Assembly (NCBI RefSeq): GCF_010731715.1
Contig: NZ_AP022587.1
Span: 5,394,001-5,458,000 of the forward strand
Direction: 5' to 3'
Length of the DNA stretch: 64,000 nucleotides
Origin: Mycobacterium stomatepiae
GTDB taxonomy: Bacteria > Actinomycetota > Actinomycetes > Mycobacteriales > Mycobacteriaceae
Shown piece by piece: positions 18,795 to 29,004 of the stretch. Position 1 is the stretch's first letter. Each line of letters starts with the position of its first letter. The notes below the pieces were generated by a model. That model was not told where the DNA came from. It saw only the letters and a program-made list of their open reading frames with translations, and did no database searches. The translations under genes and the position numbers were made by a program.

Positions 18795-19940
18795 ATGCGA
18801 TTCCTGCACACCGCCGACTGGCAGCTGGGCATGACCCGACACTTCCTGGCCGGCGACGCCCAGCCGCGCTACTCGGCCGCCCGGCGCGACGCGGTGGCCG
18901 GGCTGGGCGCCCTCGCCGCCGAGGTGGGCGCCGAGTTCGTCGTGGTCGCGGGCGACGTCTTCGAACACAACCAGCTCGAGCCGAAGGTGATCGGGCAGTC
19001 GCTGGAAGCCATGCGCGCCATCGGAATTCCGGTCTACCTGTTGCCCGGGAACCACGACCCGCTCGACGCGTCGTCGGTGTTCACCAGCACGCTGTTCACC
19101 CGGGAACGCCCGGACAATGTGATCGTGCTCGACGGGCCGGGCCCGCATCAGGTCAAGCCGGGCGTCGAGATCGTCGCCGTGCCATGGCGGTCCAAGGCAC
19201 CGACCACCGACCTGGTCGCCGAAGTCCTCGACGGTCTCGAAAACCCCGAAGCGGCCACCCGCGTGCTCGTCGCCCACGGCGGCGTCGACGTGCTCGACCC
19301 CGATCGTGACAAGCCGTCGCTGATTCGCCTGTCCGGGCTCGAAGATGCGCTGTCCCGCGGCGCGATCCACTATGCGGCGCTGGGGGATAAGCACTCCCTC
19401 ACCCAGGTCGGCGACAGCGGCCGGGTGTGGTACTCGGGATCGCCGGAAGTCACGAATTTCGACGACGTCGAATCCAACCCGGGTCATGTCCTGGTCGTCG
19501 ACATCGACGAAACCAACGCGGTCTCGGTGACGCCGCGCCACGTCGGTCATTGGCGGTTTGTCACGCTGCATCGCCAGGTCGACAACAGCCGCGACATCGC
19601 CGACCTGGACCTGAATCTCGATCTGATGACCGAGAAGGACCGCACCGTGGTGCGCCTGGCACTGACGGGTTCGCTGACGGTCACCGATCGGGCCGCCCTG
19701 GATGCGTGTCTGGACCGATACGGACGGCTCTTCGCCCACCTGCGCACCTGGGAACGCCACACCGACCTCGCGGTGATACCGGCCGATGGCGAGTTCACCG
19801 ATCTCGGCATCGGCGGATTCGCCGCCGCGGCCGTCGAAGAGCTGGTCGCCACGGCACGCGGGGACGACACCGACTCCGCGACCGACGCCCAGGCGGCACT
19901 GGCACTCTTGCTGCGGCTCACCGATCGGGGCGCCGCATGA
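18795..19940 (+). CDS. SbcD-like metallophosphoesterase / DNA repair exonuclease (Rv1277-like)
   Basis: 381 residues; calcineurin-type phosphoesterase domain in the first ~240 with the metal motifs DWQLG (HTAD, about 7-10), GDVFEHNQ, GNHD, AHGG and GDKHS. A C-terminal domain (about 260-381) follows. The next gene starts inside its stop codon (ATGA) and encodes an SbcC/Rad50-like ATPase, so the products should form an SbcCD-type nuclease complex that processes DNA ends. The protein is somewhat shorter than Rv1277 (417 residues as I remember it). Confidence 0.88.
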   Translation: MRFLHTADWQLGMTRHFLAGDAQPRYSAARRDAVAGLGALAAEVGAEFVVVAGDVFEHNQLEPKVIGQSLEAMRAIGIPVYLLPGNHDPLDASSVFTSTLFTRERPDNVIVLDGPGPHQVKPGVEIVAVPWRSKAPTTDLVAEVLDGLENPEAATRVLVAHGGVDVLDPDRDKPSLIRLSGLEDALSRGAIHYAALGDKHSLTQVGDSGRVWYSGSPEVTNFDDVESNPGHVLVVDIDETNAVSVTPRHVGHWRFVTLHRQVDNSRDIADLDLNLDLMTEKDRTVVRLALTGSLTVTDRAALDACLDRYGRLFAHLRTWERHTDLAVIPADGEFTDLGIGGFAAAAVEELVATARGDDTDSATDAQAALALLLRLTDRGAA

Positions 19941-22552
19941 AGCTGCACCGCCTGGTCCTGACGAACTACCGCGGAATCAGGCACCGCGAAATCGAATTTC
20001 CCGATCACGGCGTCGTTGTGGTGAGCGGCGCCAACGAGATTGGCAAATCCTCGATGATCGAAGCGTTGGATCTGCTGCTGGAATCCCGGGACCGCTCGAC
20101 GAAGAAGGAAGTCAAGCAGGTCAAGCCCACCAATAGCGATGTCGGCTCTGAGGTGACCGCCGAAATCAGCAGCGGCACTTACCGTTTCATCTACCGCAAG
20201 CGTTTCCACAAAAAGTGCGAGACGGAATTGACCGTGCTCGCGCCGCGCCGCGAGCAACTGACCGGCGACGAGGCCCACGAACGCGTCCGCAGCATGCTCG
20301 CCGAGACGGTGGACAACGACCTGTGGCATGCCCAGCGGGTGCTGCAGTCCACATCGACTGCTGCGGTGGACCTTTCGGGCTGCGACGCGCTGTCCCGGGC
20401 GCTGGATATGTCGGCCGGTGACGCATTGTCCGGCGACGAACCGTTGCTCATCGAGCGGATCGACGCCGAATACGCGCGTTACTTCACCCCCACCGGACGT
20501 CCCACCGGGGAGTGGGCCGCCGCCATCGCTCGACTGTCCGACGCCGAGACCGCGGTCGCTCAGTGCACGGCGGCGGTCGCCGAGGTCGACGACCGGGTGC
20601 GCCGCCATGCCGTGCTGACCGAGCAAGTCGCCGAGCTTTCCCAGCTGCGGCTTGCGGCCGGTCCGCGATTGGCCGTCGCGCGGGCAGCCGCCGACAAGGC
20701 CGCCGAGCTCACTCGGCAAGCGCGAGAAGCCAAGCTGGTCGCGGCCGCCGCCGCAGCAACCAGCGCCGCCGCGGTCGCCGCGCACAACGGCCGGTCCCGC
20801 CTGGTCACCGAGATCGAAACGCGCACCGCGGCCGTCGCGGCCACCGAGGCCGAAGCGCAGCAAGCCGCCGCCGCCGAGGCGGCAGCGCGGGCCGAGGCGC
20901 AGACAGCGGCGACCGCAATGCAGGAGGCCACGCAGGTTCTGACCGACTTGCAGGGCCGCGTCGAATCCGCCCGCCGCACCGTCGACCAGCTCGCCGAGCG
21001 CGAGGAGATGGACCGGCTCAGCGCCCGGCTGGCCAAGATCGACCGCGCCGAGCGAGAGCGCGATCAGCTCACCACGGAGCTGTCCGCGGTCGTCCTCACC
21101 GACGAGCTGCTCCGCCGAATCGAAAGTGCCGCAGCGGCGGTCGATCGCGCCGGTGACCAGCTGACGTTGATCTCGGCGGCGGTTGAGTTCACCGCGGTCG
21201 CCGACATCGAGCTCGCGGTCGGTGACCAACGAGTGTCGCTGTCGGCAGGGCAAACCTGGTCGACGACCGCCACCGGCCCCACCGAGGTCGAGGTTCCAGG
21301 TGTCCTCACCGCGCGGATCACCCCCGGCGCGACCGCGCGCGACGTACAGGCCAAATATGCCGCGGCACAACAAGAGCTGACCGAGGCACTGGCCGAAGGT
21401 AAGGTCGCCGACCTCACCGCGGCGCGACTGGCCGACCACAATCGTCGCGAATTGCAGAGTAGCCGCGACCAATTGAGCGCGACGCTGTCCGGCCTGTGCG
21501 GTGACGAAGACGTCGACCAGCTGCGGGCGCGGCTGACGCAGCTGCGTGCCGGTCAACCGGTCGAGCCCGGCCTGTTCGCGATCGATATCGATTCGGCCAG
21601 AGCCGAACTCGATGCCGCGCAGGCTGCTCGCCTGGTCGCGGAAGCCGAATGCGAAACCCATCGCCGTGCCTCGGCCGCCGCCGACTCCCGGCTCGCCGAG
21701 GCCTCAACCCGGGCAACGCTTTTGCTCAACGAGGCGACAACCCAACGAGCTGAAATAAGCCGAGCCACCGAACAACTGGTGCAGGAGCGTGCCTCGGTGC
21801 GCGACGAGGATCTGGCGTCTTCGGCCGATGCCGGCCAGCAGGCCGCGGCCACCGCCGAACGCCGTGCTGCCGAACTGGCCGGAGAACTGGCGGCCGCGGC
21901 GCCCGACGCGGTCGCCGCCGAATTGGCCGCGGCCACCGCGGCCGCCGAGTCGCTGGGCGGTCGCTACGAGGACGCCGCCCGCTCGCTACGCGAGCTCACG
22001 ATCGAACTCTCGGTTTTCGGCAGCGAGGGCCGCCAGGGCAAGCTCGACGCCGCGGAGATCGAGCGTGAGCACGCCGCCAGCCAGCACGCCCGGATCGGCG
22101 GCCGGGCCCGCGCGGCAGAACTGCTGCGTTCGGTGATGGCCCGCCATCGCGACACCACGCGGCTGGGCTATGTCGAGCCCTACCGCGCCGAATTGCAGCG
22201 GCTCGGCCGTCCGGTGTTCGGGCCCAGCTTCGAGGTCGACGTCGATACCGACCTGTGCATCCGCAGCCGAACCCTGAATGGCGTCACGGTGCCCTACGAC
22301 TCCCTCTCGGGTGGGGCCAAGGAGCAACTCGGGATCCTGGCGCGGTTGGCCGGGGCAGCCCTGGTCGCCAAGGAGGACGCCGTTCCGGTTGTCGTCGACG
22401 ACGCACTCGGGTTCACCGACCCCGACCGGCTGGCCAAGATGGGCGAGGTGTTCGACACCGTCGGCGCCCAGGGCCAAGTGATCGTGCTGACCTGTAGTCC
22501 CGATCGCTACGAGGGCGTCAAGGGCGCGCACCGCATCGATCTCAACGTCTAG
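19937..22552 (+). CDS. SbcC/Rad50-like AAA ATPase (Rv1278-like)
   Basis: 871 residues (Rv1278: 875). N-terminal ATPase half: MKLHRLVLTNYRGI with Walker A GANEIGKSS at about 35. A long Ala/Glu-rich coiled coil occupies about 240-720, and the C-terminal half has signature LSGGAKEQLG and Walker B PVVVDDALGFTD. This split-ATPase layout is that of SbcC/Rad50/RecF-type proteins. ATG 19937 overlaps the stop of the phosphoesterase gene; the frame is open for 170 codons upstream but only as a shadow of that gene. Expected role: DNA-end processing and recombination with the SbcD-like partner. Confidence 0.88.
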   Translation: MKLHRLVLTNYRGIRHREIEFPDHGVVVVSGANEIGKSSMIEALDLLLESRDRSTKKEVKQVKPTNSDVGSEVTAEISSGTYRFIYRKRFHKKCETELTVLAPRREQLTGDEAHERVRSMLAETVDNDLWHAQRVLQSTSTAAVDLSGCDALSRALDMSAGDALSGDEPLLIERIDAEYARYFTPTGRPTGEWAAAIARLSDAETAVAQCTAAVAEVDDRVRRHAVLTEQVAELSQLRLAAGPRLAVARAAADKAAELTRQAREAKLVAAAAAATSAAAVAAHNGRSRLVTEIETRTAAVAATEAEAQQAAAAEAAARAEAQTAATAMQEATQVLTDLQGRVESARRTVDQLAEREEMDRLSARLAKIDRAERERDQLTTELSAVVLTDELLRRIESAAAAVDRAGDQLTLISAAVEFTAVADIELAVGDQRVSLSAGQTWSTTATGPTEVEVPGVLTARITPGATARDVQAKYAAAQQELTEALAEGKVADLTAARLADHNRRELQSSRDQLSATLSGLCGDEDVDQLRARLTQLRAGQPVEPGLFAIDIDSARAELDAAQAARLVAEAECETHRRASAAADSRLAEASTRATLLLNEATTQRAEISRATEQLVQERASVRDEDLASSADAGQQAAATAERRAAELAGELAAAAPDAVAAELAAATAAAESLGGRYEDAARSLRELTIELSVFGSEGRQGKLDAAEIEREHAASQHARIGGRARAAELLRSVMARHRDTTRLGYVEPYRAELQRLGRPVFGPSFEVDVDTDLCIRSRTLNGVTVPYDSLSGGAKEQLGILARLAGAALVAKEDAVPVVVDDALGFTDPDRLAKMGEVFDTVGAQGQVIVLTCSPDRYEGVKGAHRIDLNV

Positions 22553-22575
22553 ACTCACCCCGAGCGGGGTGCACC

Positions 22576-24162
22576 ATGAACATTCACTGCGACTACCTGG
22601 TGGTCGGTACCGGCTCGGCCGAAGCGGTCGTGGCGAGTCGACTGAGCGCCGATCCGGCCACCTCGGTGCTCGCACTCGAGGCCGGGGCGCGCGACAAGAA
22701 CAGGTTCATCCGGATCCCAGCGGCCTTCTCGAAGCTGTTCCGAAGCGAGGTCGACTGGGACTACCTGACCGAACCGCAGAAAGAGCTCGGCGGCCGCGAG
22801 ATCTACTGGCCTAGAGGCAAAGCGCTCGGCGGCTCGTCGTCGATGAACGCGATGATGTGGGTGCGCGGATTTGCTGCCGACTACGACGAGTGGGCCGCGC
22901 AAGCCGGCCCGCAATGGTCCTACGCCGAGGTGCTCGGGTATTTTCGTCGCATCGAGAACGTCACCGCCGCTTGGCACTTCGTCAGCGGCGACGACAGCGG
23001 GGTGACGGGCCCGGTGCATATCTCGCGGCAACGCAGCCCACGGCCGTCGACATCGGCCTGGCTGGCCGCGGCGCGTGAGTGCGGGTATCCCGTTGCGCGG
23101 CCGAATTCTGCTCGGCCGGAAGGTTTTTGCGAGACCATCGTCACGCAATGCAGGGGTGCCCGGTGCAGCACCGCTGATGCCTACTTGAGGCCGGCGATGC
23201 GCCGCAAGAATCTCAGCGTACTCACCTGGGCCACCGTTACTCGAATCCTCTTCGACGGAACCCGGGCGGTCGGTGCGGAATTCGAGCGCGACGGTCAACC
23301 GTGCGTTGCCCACGCACGCCGCGAGGTGGTGCTCTGCGGCGGTGCCATCAACAGTCCCCAGCTGTTGATGTTGTCCGGCATCGGCGATCGGGACCACCTC
23401 ACCGATCACGGCATCGACATCGTCTGCCACTCACCCGAGGTGGGGCGCAATCTGCTGGACCACCTCGTCACGCCGCTGGGGTTCGACGTCGACGGCGACA
23501 GCTTGTTCGCCGCGGAGAAGCCGAAAGAGCTGATCAACTACCTGCTGCGGCGTCGCGGCATGCTGACTTCCAACGTCGGCGAGGCATACGGTTTCGTCCG
23601 TAGCCGGCCAGAACTTGACCTCCCCGATCTCGAGCTGATCTTCGGCCCGGCACCCTTCTACGACGAGGCGCTCGGTGCGCCGGAAGGCCACGGAGTGGTA
23701 TTCGGGCCCATCCTGGTCGCGCCCCAAAGTCGCGGCCAAATCACGCTGAGGTCCGCCGACCCGCACGCCAAGCCCGTGATCGAACCGCGCTACCTGTCGG
23801 ATCCCGGCGGCGTGGATCGCGCCGCGATGACGGAGGGGCTGCGCATATGCGCGCGGATTGCCGACGCCCCCGCGCTAAGTGGCCTGCTCGGCTCGATCGC
23901 GCGCCCGCGAGGCTGCACCGAACTAAACGAGGCCACGCTCGAGATGGCGCTCGAAGCCTGCTCGCACACCTTGTATCACCCGCTGGGAACCTGCCGGATG
24001 GGCAGCGACGAGGCCAGCGTGGTGGATCCGCAGCTGCGGGTGCGGGGCATCGACGGGCTTCGGGTGGCCGACGCCTCGGTGATGCCCGGCACGATTCGGG
24101 GCCACACCCATGCGCCGTCGGTACTGATTGGGGAGAAGGCCGCCGACCTGATCACCGGCTGA
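22576..24162 (+). CDS. GMC-family FAD oxidoreductase (Rv1279-like), altered FAD motif
   Basis: 528 residues, the same length as Rv1279, annotated as a choline dehydrogenase-like enzyme. GMC hallmarks: N-terminal Rossmann strand YLVVGTGSAEAVVASRL, PRGKALGGSSSMNAMMW (GMC signature 1), the second signature GAINSPQLLMLSGIG and C-terminal HTLYHPLGTCRMG with catalytic His. Residue 16 is Glu where the FAD motif GxGxxG normally has its third Gly (codon GAA; Gly would be GGA). That change is expected to hinder binding of the FAD pyrophosphate, so the product may be inactive. Substrate unknown. Confidence 0.87.
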   Translation: MNIHCDYLVVGTGSAEAVVASRLSADPATSVLALEAGARDKNRFIRIPAAFSKLFRSEVDWDYLTEPQKELGGREIYWPRGKALGGSSSMNAMMWVRGFAADYDEWAAQAGPQWSYAEVLGYFRRIENVTAAWHFVSGDDSGVTGPVHISRQRSPRPSTSAWLAAARECGYPVARPNSARPEGFCETIVTQCRGARCSTADAYLRPAMRRKNLSVLTWATVTRILFDGTRAVGAEFERDGQPCVAHARREVVLCGGAINSPQLLMLSGIGDRDHLTDHGIDIVCHSPEVGRNLLDHLVTPLGFDVDGDSLFAAEKPKELINYLLRRRGMLTSNVGEAYGFVRSRPELDLPDLELIFGPAPFYDEALGAPEGHGVVFGPILVAPQSRGQITLRSADPHAKPVIEPRYLSDPGGVDRAAMTEGLRICARIADAPALSGLLGSIARPRGCTELNEATLEMALEACSHTLYHPLGTCRMGSDEASVVDPQLRVRGIDGLRVADASVMPGTIRGHTHAPSVLIGEKAADLITG

Positions 24163-24232
24163 CTCGGCCGCCATCACCGCGGCAGGACCGCCGCGCTGCT
24201 GATCGCGAGCGACCCCGGCAGAATGGGCGGCG

Positions 24233-25483
24233 ATGACCATGAACGCGAAACGGCGCCGGGTGCACGAAAGGCTTGCGGCAATGCCTGGTGTCCGGCCGGT
24301 GCGCAGGCCGATATCTCCGGGCAGTGCCGACGAATTCGATCTGTACTACGTGCGCACCGGGCGCAAGTCGGCTCACCCGCTGGTCATCATCCCGGGCGGA
24401 CCGGGTGTCGCGTCGATGCGGGTCTACAAGGGACTACGGCGACGCGCGGCCCTCGCCGGTCTCGACGTCATCATGATCGAGCACCGCGGGATCGGCATGT
24501 CGCGTCATGACGATTCCGGCGCGGACCTGCCGCCCGAAGCGATCACCGTCGATCAGGTGGTCGACGACATCGCCGCCGTGCTCGACGACGCCCATGTGGA
24601 CTCCGCCGTCATCTACGGCACGTCGTACGGCAGCTATGTCTCGGCGGGCTCCGGGGTTCGTCACCCCAGCCGGGTGCACGCGATGATCCTCGATTCGCCG
24701 CTGCTGTCGGGGCACGACATCGCGGCCGTGCGCGACGCCGTTCGCGGCCTGCTGTTCGACGGCGATACCCCGGAAACCGCCCGGCTGGCCCCCAAGGTGC
24801 GCAAGCTGATCGAGGACGGGGTGATTGCGGGGACCGCGGGAGAGATCGCCACCACCATCTATGCCTACGGCGGGGCCCCGCTGCTGGATCGCGAACTCGA
24901 CTTGTTGCTCAGTGGCCGAATGACGGTGTGGCGGATGCTGTCCCGCTTCTCCGGTGTCGTCGGTCTCAACGTCGCGTACCGCCACGAAATCGATCTGGTC
25001 AGCCGCATCGCGTTCCGTGAACTCAACTACGGAGCCGAACCCGACGGCCTGCCGCTCGATCCGGCCGTGGCATTACGCGAAATCATCAGCGATACCGATG
25101 CTTTCGAGGAAGAGCCGTACGATCTGGTGGCCGAGATGCCCAAGTTCACCTGGCCCACGGTGGTGATATCCGGCGGGCGTGATCTGGTGACACCGCGGGC
25201 GGTGGCGGAGCGGGTGGCAGCGCTGGTGCCGAACGCGCTGCTCTTGGCGTTGCCGACGATGGCGCACAGCGCGCTGGACTTTCGCGAGTCTGCCGCACTG
25301 GTCATCGCCGAGGCGGTGTGCCGCGGCGAGATCGACGATCTCGCCGGTCGGGGACTGGCGCTGGACGCGCTACCGGCTCGTCCGGCGATGCGCCTGCTGT
25401 GGAAAGCGGTCGAGGTGGCCACGATCGCGGAGGGTGCACTGCCGACCGTGACGCCACTGTGGCGGCGGCTCAGATCCGCATGA
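24233..25483 (+). CDS. Alpha/beta hydrolase, S33 peptidase-like
   Basis: 416 residues. HPLVIIPGGPGVASMR is the oxyanion-loop region of proline iminopeptidase-type hydrolases; the nucleophile is the Ser of YGTSYGSY (about residue 127); a late acid lies near GGRDLVTP and the His in PTMAHSALDF. No signal peptide. It stands between the Rv1279- and Rv1280c-like genes, which I remember as adjacent in M. tuberculosis, so it is an addition here. Its end overlaps the oppA stop by 14 bases in convergent orientation. ATG 24239 is an alternative start. Confidence 0.8.
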   Translation: MTMNAKRRRVHERLAAMPGVRPVRRPISPGSADEFDLYYVRTGRKSAHPLVIIPGGPGVASMRVYKGLRRRAALAGLDVIMIEHRGIGMSRHDDSGADLPPEAITVDQVVDDIAAVLDDAHVDSAVIYGTSYGSYVSAGSGVRHPSRVHAMILDSPLLSGHDIAAVRDAVRGLLFDGDTPETARLAPKVRKLIEDGVIAGTAGEIATTIYAYGGAPLLDRELDLLLSGRMTVWRMLSRFSGVVGLNVAYRHEIDLVSRIAFRELNYGAEPDGLPLDPAVALREIISDTDAFEEEPYDLVAEMPKFTWPTVVISGGRDLVTPRAVAERVAALVPNALLLALPTMAHSALDFRESAALVIAEAVCRGEIDDLAGRGLALDALPARPAMRLLWKAVEVATIAEGALPTVTPLWRRLRSA

Positions 25484-27143
25484 ATCCGATTGCGGTGTAG
25501 TCGATATCGGCTAGGCCGGGTGCACCGTAGTTGGCCAAATCGTGCCGTACCGCCCTGTTGCCTGGCGACTGGAACAAGGGCAGGTTGAAGCCTTCTTGCC
25601 AGATCATCTCGTCGACCTGGTTGGCCAAAGCCCGCGCCTTGTCCTGGTCGAGCTCGGACAAGGTCTCGGCGATCTTCGCATCGATCGCGGCGTTGCCGAT
25701 CCTGCCGAAGTTGCTGTCACCGTCCGAGGTGTAGATCTGGGGGAGGGCCGATAGCGGGAAAGCGTTTCCCTCCCAGCCGAATTGGGCGATATCGAAGTCG
25801 CCGACGCCAACGTATTGGCTGAAAAAACCGCTGCCGGCCTTGAGGTCCAGCACCAGCTTCACCCCGATCTGCGCGAGGCTGTTCTGCGCGACCATGGCGA
25901 TCTGCCGGTTGGACGCCGCGTCGAAGAGTACGTCGCGAACGACGAGCTGCTTGCCGTCCTTCTCCCGCACCGCCCCGTTCAGCTTCCACCCCATGGCATC
26001 CAACGCGGCACGGGCCTTATCCGGATCGTATGCGCCTGGCGCGCTGTTGTTTTGGTATCCAACCTGCCCGGCCACGTAGATGTGGTTGTTCAGCGGCGCG
26101 GGATGAGAGCTCAGGCCGTGCTGGACGACATCGACGATGGCTTGACGATCGATGCCCTGGCAGATCGCCAGTCGCAACCGCTCGTCGGCCATGATCGACC
26201 CTTCGGCGCCGTTGAACGTGAAGTGGAACCAGGCGGGCGCCGGCGCGCGCCGGATCACGATGCCGGGTGTGCGCTGGGCAGTCACCATATCATCGAGCGT
26301 GCTGATGCCGGCGGCGTCGATTGCCTTGTTCTGCAACGCGGGAATGACCGCGGAGGCGTCGAGCACCAGGAAGGTGATCGAATCCAGCCGCGGCTTGCGA
26401 CCCCACCAGCGCGGGTTGCGGGTCAGCACGATGCGCTGTGGGGTCCTGTCGATCGTGGACACGATGAACGGTCCGGCCGACGGACCGGGAGCTTCGAGCT
26501 GGCCCTTGTTGAAGACCTCCGGGTTGGCTGTCATGCTGCGCGGTTGTATCCCGCCGGCGAACATCCCCCGCCATTCGGCGTACGGATCGGAGAAGGTGAC
26601 CACCGCTTGCCGGTCGTCGACACCTCTGGTCACCGATTTCACGCGCTCGAATCCGGCCCGGCTGGCGATCAAGAACTTCTTGTCGCGGCCGTTGCACGCG
26701 TCAACCTCCGACTTGAGGTCTTCCCACGTGATCGGCGTGCCGTCGCTCCACGCCGCTTTCGGATTGATTGTGTACGTGACGGTTTGGGGGTTGGTGCCGG
26801 TCAGCTCGGCGCCGGTGAAGTAGTCGGTGTTGAGCTTCAGCTCCCCATCCGCCTGGGTCATGAACGCGCCGGGCAGCGTGGCCCCCAGCACCGCGGCGGT
26901 GTCGGAGGTATTGCCGTCGATGTTCAACTCGTTGAAGTTGTCCGGGAACTCCGTCAGTGGGAGTCGCAGGTTGCCACCGTCTTGCAGGGTCGCGGGGTCT
27001 TGCGGGTTCATGTCGCTGCTGGCGCCGACTTGGGCGGCGTGGGTCTCCGGCAGGTCCTGATAGCCACTCGAACACCCGGTGACCATCACCGCGAATGCCA
27101 ACGCCAGCACCGCGAGCCTGCGGGCCGTGGGCGTCTGCGTCAC
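25470..27143 (-). CDS. oppA: OppA, oligopeptide-binding lipoprotein
   Basis: 557 residues (Rv1280c: 591). Signal peptide and lipobox MVTGC (Cys about residue 24), then a family 5 solute-binding domain over the rest of the protein (PNFNELN-like start, SDGTPITWEDLK, AICQGIDRQAIVD, NRQIAMVAQNSL). Captures peptides outside the membrane and passes them to OppBCD. It is the last gene of the oppB-C-D-A set; the gap to oppD is 10 bases, so it is probably co-transcribed. In M. tuberculosis the system has been tied to glutathione and other peptide uptake. Confidence 0.9.
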   Translation of the reverse strand: MTQTPTARRLAVLALAFAVMVTGCSSGYQDLPETHAAQVGASSDMNPQDPATLQDGGNLRLPLTEFPDNFNELNIDGNTSDTAAVLGATLPGAFMTQADGELKLNTDYFTGAELTGTNPQTVTYTINPKAAWSDGTPITWEDLKSEVDACNGRDKKFLIASRAGFERVKSVTRGVDDRQAVVTFSDPYAEWRGMFAGGIQPRSMTANPEVFNKGQLEAPGPSAGPFIVSTIDRTPQRIVLTRNPRWWGRKPRLDSITFLVLDASAVIPALQNKAIDAAGISTLDDMVTAQRTPGIVIRRAPAPAWFHFTFNGAEGSIMADERLRLAICQGIDRQAIVDVVQHGLSSHPAPLNNHIYVAGQVGYQNNSAPGAYDPDKARAALDAMGWKLNGAVREKDGKQLVVRDVLFDAASNRQIAMVAQNSLAQIGVKLVLDLKAGSGFFSQYVGVGDFDIAQFGWEGNAFPLSALPQIYTSDGDSNFGRIGNAAIDAKIAETLSELDQDKARALANQVDEMIWQEGFNLPLFQSPGNRAVRHDLANYGAPGLADIDYTAIGFMRI

Positions 27144-27153
27144 CTCGACGATG

Positions 27154-29004
27154 TTAATCGGCGCCGCCTTCGGGGTGCGCCCGCGGAACGGCGTTGAGGA
27201 GTCGCCGGGTGTACTCGTGCCGTGGATTGGTGAAGACCTCGTCGCCGTCGCCCTGCTCGACGATGGCGCCCCGGTACAGCACTACCACCTGGTGTGCAAG
27301 GTGTTTCACGACCGAGAGGTCATGTGAGACAAATAGAAACGATAGGTTGAACTGCTCCTGCAGGTCGAGCAGCAGGTTGATGATCCCGGCCTGGATCGAG
27401 ACGTCGAGTGCCGACACCGGCTCGTCGAGCGCCAATATCTTGGGCTGCGATGCCAACGCCCGCGCGATACCGATGCGCTGCTTCTGTCCACCGGAGAACT
27501 CGGCGGGATAGCGCGCGGCGTCGGCATACCGCAAACCTACGATGTCGAGCAGCTCGGCGACGCGCGCGTCGGTGTCGCCCTTGCGGAATCCGTTCGCCTG
27601 CAAGGGCTCGGCGATGACATCGGAAACCGGTAGTCGCGGATCCAGGGACGCCACCGGGTCTTGGAACACGACCTGAATGTCGTGCCGCAACGCGCGTCGG
27701 CCCTCGGGATTCAGGGCGGCGACGTCGGCACCGAGCACTTCGATCGAACCCGACTGGGGCGCGCTCAGTTCCAGGATCTGTTGCAGGATAGTGGATTTAC
27801 CCGAACCGGATTCCCCGACGATCGCCAGCGTACGGCCCTGTTCCAGGGTGAAGCTGACGCCGTCGACTGCTCGCACCTCGCCCACTTTGCGGCGAAACAC
27901 CACGCCCTTGGTCAGCGGGTAGGTCTTGCAGAGATCGACGACCCGCAGTACCGTCGCACCCTCGCCCGCGGCAGTATCGATGGCCGGCGGCTGGGTGGAC
28001 ACGTGGAAGAGTTCGGCCGCGGCGCGACCCGCGACGTCGTCGGTTCGGATGCAGGCGGCCCGGTGGTCTTGGGCAACGGTGACCAGAGCCGGCTCACCCG
28101 AATGACATTCGTCGATCACCAGCGGACAGCGGGACGCGAACGGGCAGGCATCTGGTACCAGCGTGGCGAGGTTGGGCGGCGCACCGGGAATCGGAACCAG
28201 CCGCGTGCCCTGCGGGGCGTCCAGCCGCGGCACCGAACCGAGCAGCCCGACCGTGTAGGGCATGCGGTGGTCGCGGTACAGATCGTCAACCTTCGCGATC
28301 TCGACCTCACGTCCGGCGTACATGACCATGGCTCGGTCGGCGAACTCCGAGACCACGCCCAGATCGTGGGTGATGATCAACACGCCCGCGCCGGTGACAT
28401 CGCGCGCCGTGCGCAGCACGTCGAGTATTTGGGCCTGCACGGTCACATCCAGCGCGGTGGTGGGCTCGTCACAGATCAGCAGGTCCGGATCGTTGGCGAT
28501 CGCGATCGCGATCACCACCCGCTGGCGCTCGCCGCCGGATAGTTCGTGCGGGAACGCCTTTGCGCGACGGTCCGGCTGCGCGATCCCGACCAGCTCGAGC
28601 AGCTCGACGGCCCGCGTCCGGGCGGCCGCCCGGCTGACGTCATCGTGGTGAACCCTGATGGCCTCGGCTATCTGATCCCCGACGGTGTAGACGGGAGTCA
28701 GAGCCGACATCGGGTCCTGGAACACGGTGCCGATCGTCTTCCCGCGGATCCGCGACATCGCCTGGTCATCCAGCCCGAGCAACTCCTGGCCCTGTAGCCG
28801 AACCGAGCCCGACACCTCGGCGCACTCGGGCAGCAGCCCGACTACGGCCAGCGCGGCGGTGCTCTTTCCCGAGCCCGATTCGCCGACGATGGCGAGCACT
28901 TCGCCCGGATCGATGTGGTAGCTCGCCCCGCGCACGGCGGGCACCCGCGCATCCCCGGTGTCGAAGGTGACGCCGAGGTCCGTCACCTCCAGCAGTGCTG
29001 TCAC
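27154..29004 (-). CDS. oppD: OppD, oligopeptide ABC transporter ATPase with two fused ATPase domains
   Basis: 616 residues (Rv1281c: 612) with two complete ABC domains, equal to OppD+OppF: Walker [10 protein letters not shown] twice (about 35-43 and 350-358), signatures LSGGERQR and FSGGQKQR, Walker [13 protein letters not shown] and [12 protein letters not shown], and an oligopeptide-transport C-terminal cysteine segment ([14 protein letters not shown]...AACIR) after the first domain that typically binds an iron-sulfur cluster or stabilises the fold. GTG 29004 overlaps the oppC stop as GTGA, hence translational coupling. Powers the OppBC channel. Confidence 0.92.
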   Translation of the reverse strand: MTALLEVTDLGVTFDTGDARVPAVRGASYHIDPGEVLAIVGESGSGKSTAALAVVGLLPECAEVSGSVRLQGQELLGLDDQAMSRIRGKTIGTVFQDPMSALTPVYTVGDQIAEAIRVHHDDVSRAAARTRAVELLELVGIAQPDRRAKAFPHELSGGERQRVVIAIAIANDPDLLICDEPTTALDVTVQAQILDVLRTARDVTGAGVLIITHDLGVVSEFADRAMVMYAGREVEIAKVDDLYRDHRMPYTVGLLGSVPRLDAPQGTRLVPIPGAPPNLATLVPDACPFASRCPLVIDECHSGEPALVTVAQDHRAACIRTDDVAGRAAAELFHVSTQPPAIDTAAGEGATVLRVVDLCKTYPLTKGVVFRRKVGEVRAVDGVSFTLEQGRTLAIVGESGSGKSTILQQILELSAPQSGSIEVLGADVAALNPEGRRALRHDIQVVFQDPVASLDPRLPVSDVIAEPLQANGFRKGDTDARVAELLDIVGLRYADAARYPAEFSGGQKQRIGIARALASQPKILALDEPVSALDVSIQAGIINLLLDLQEQFNLSFLFVSHDLSVVKHLAHQVVVLYRGAIVEQGDGDEVFTNPRHEYTRRLLNAVPRAHPEGGAD

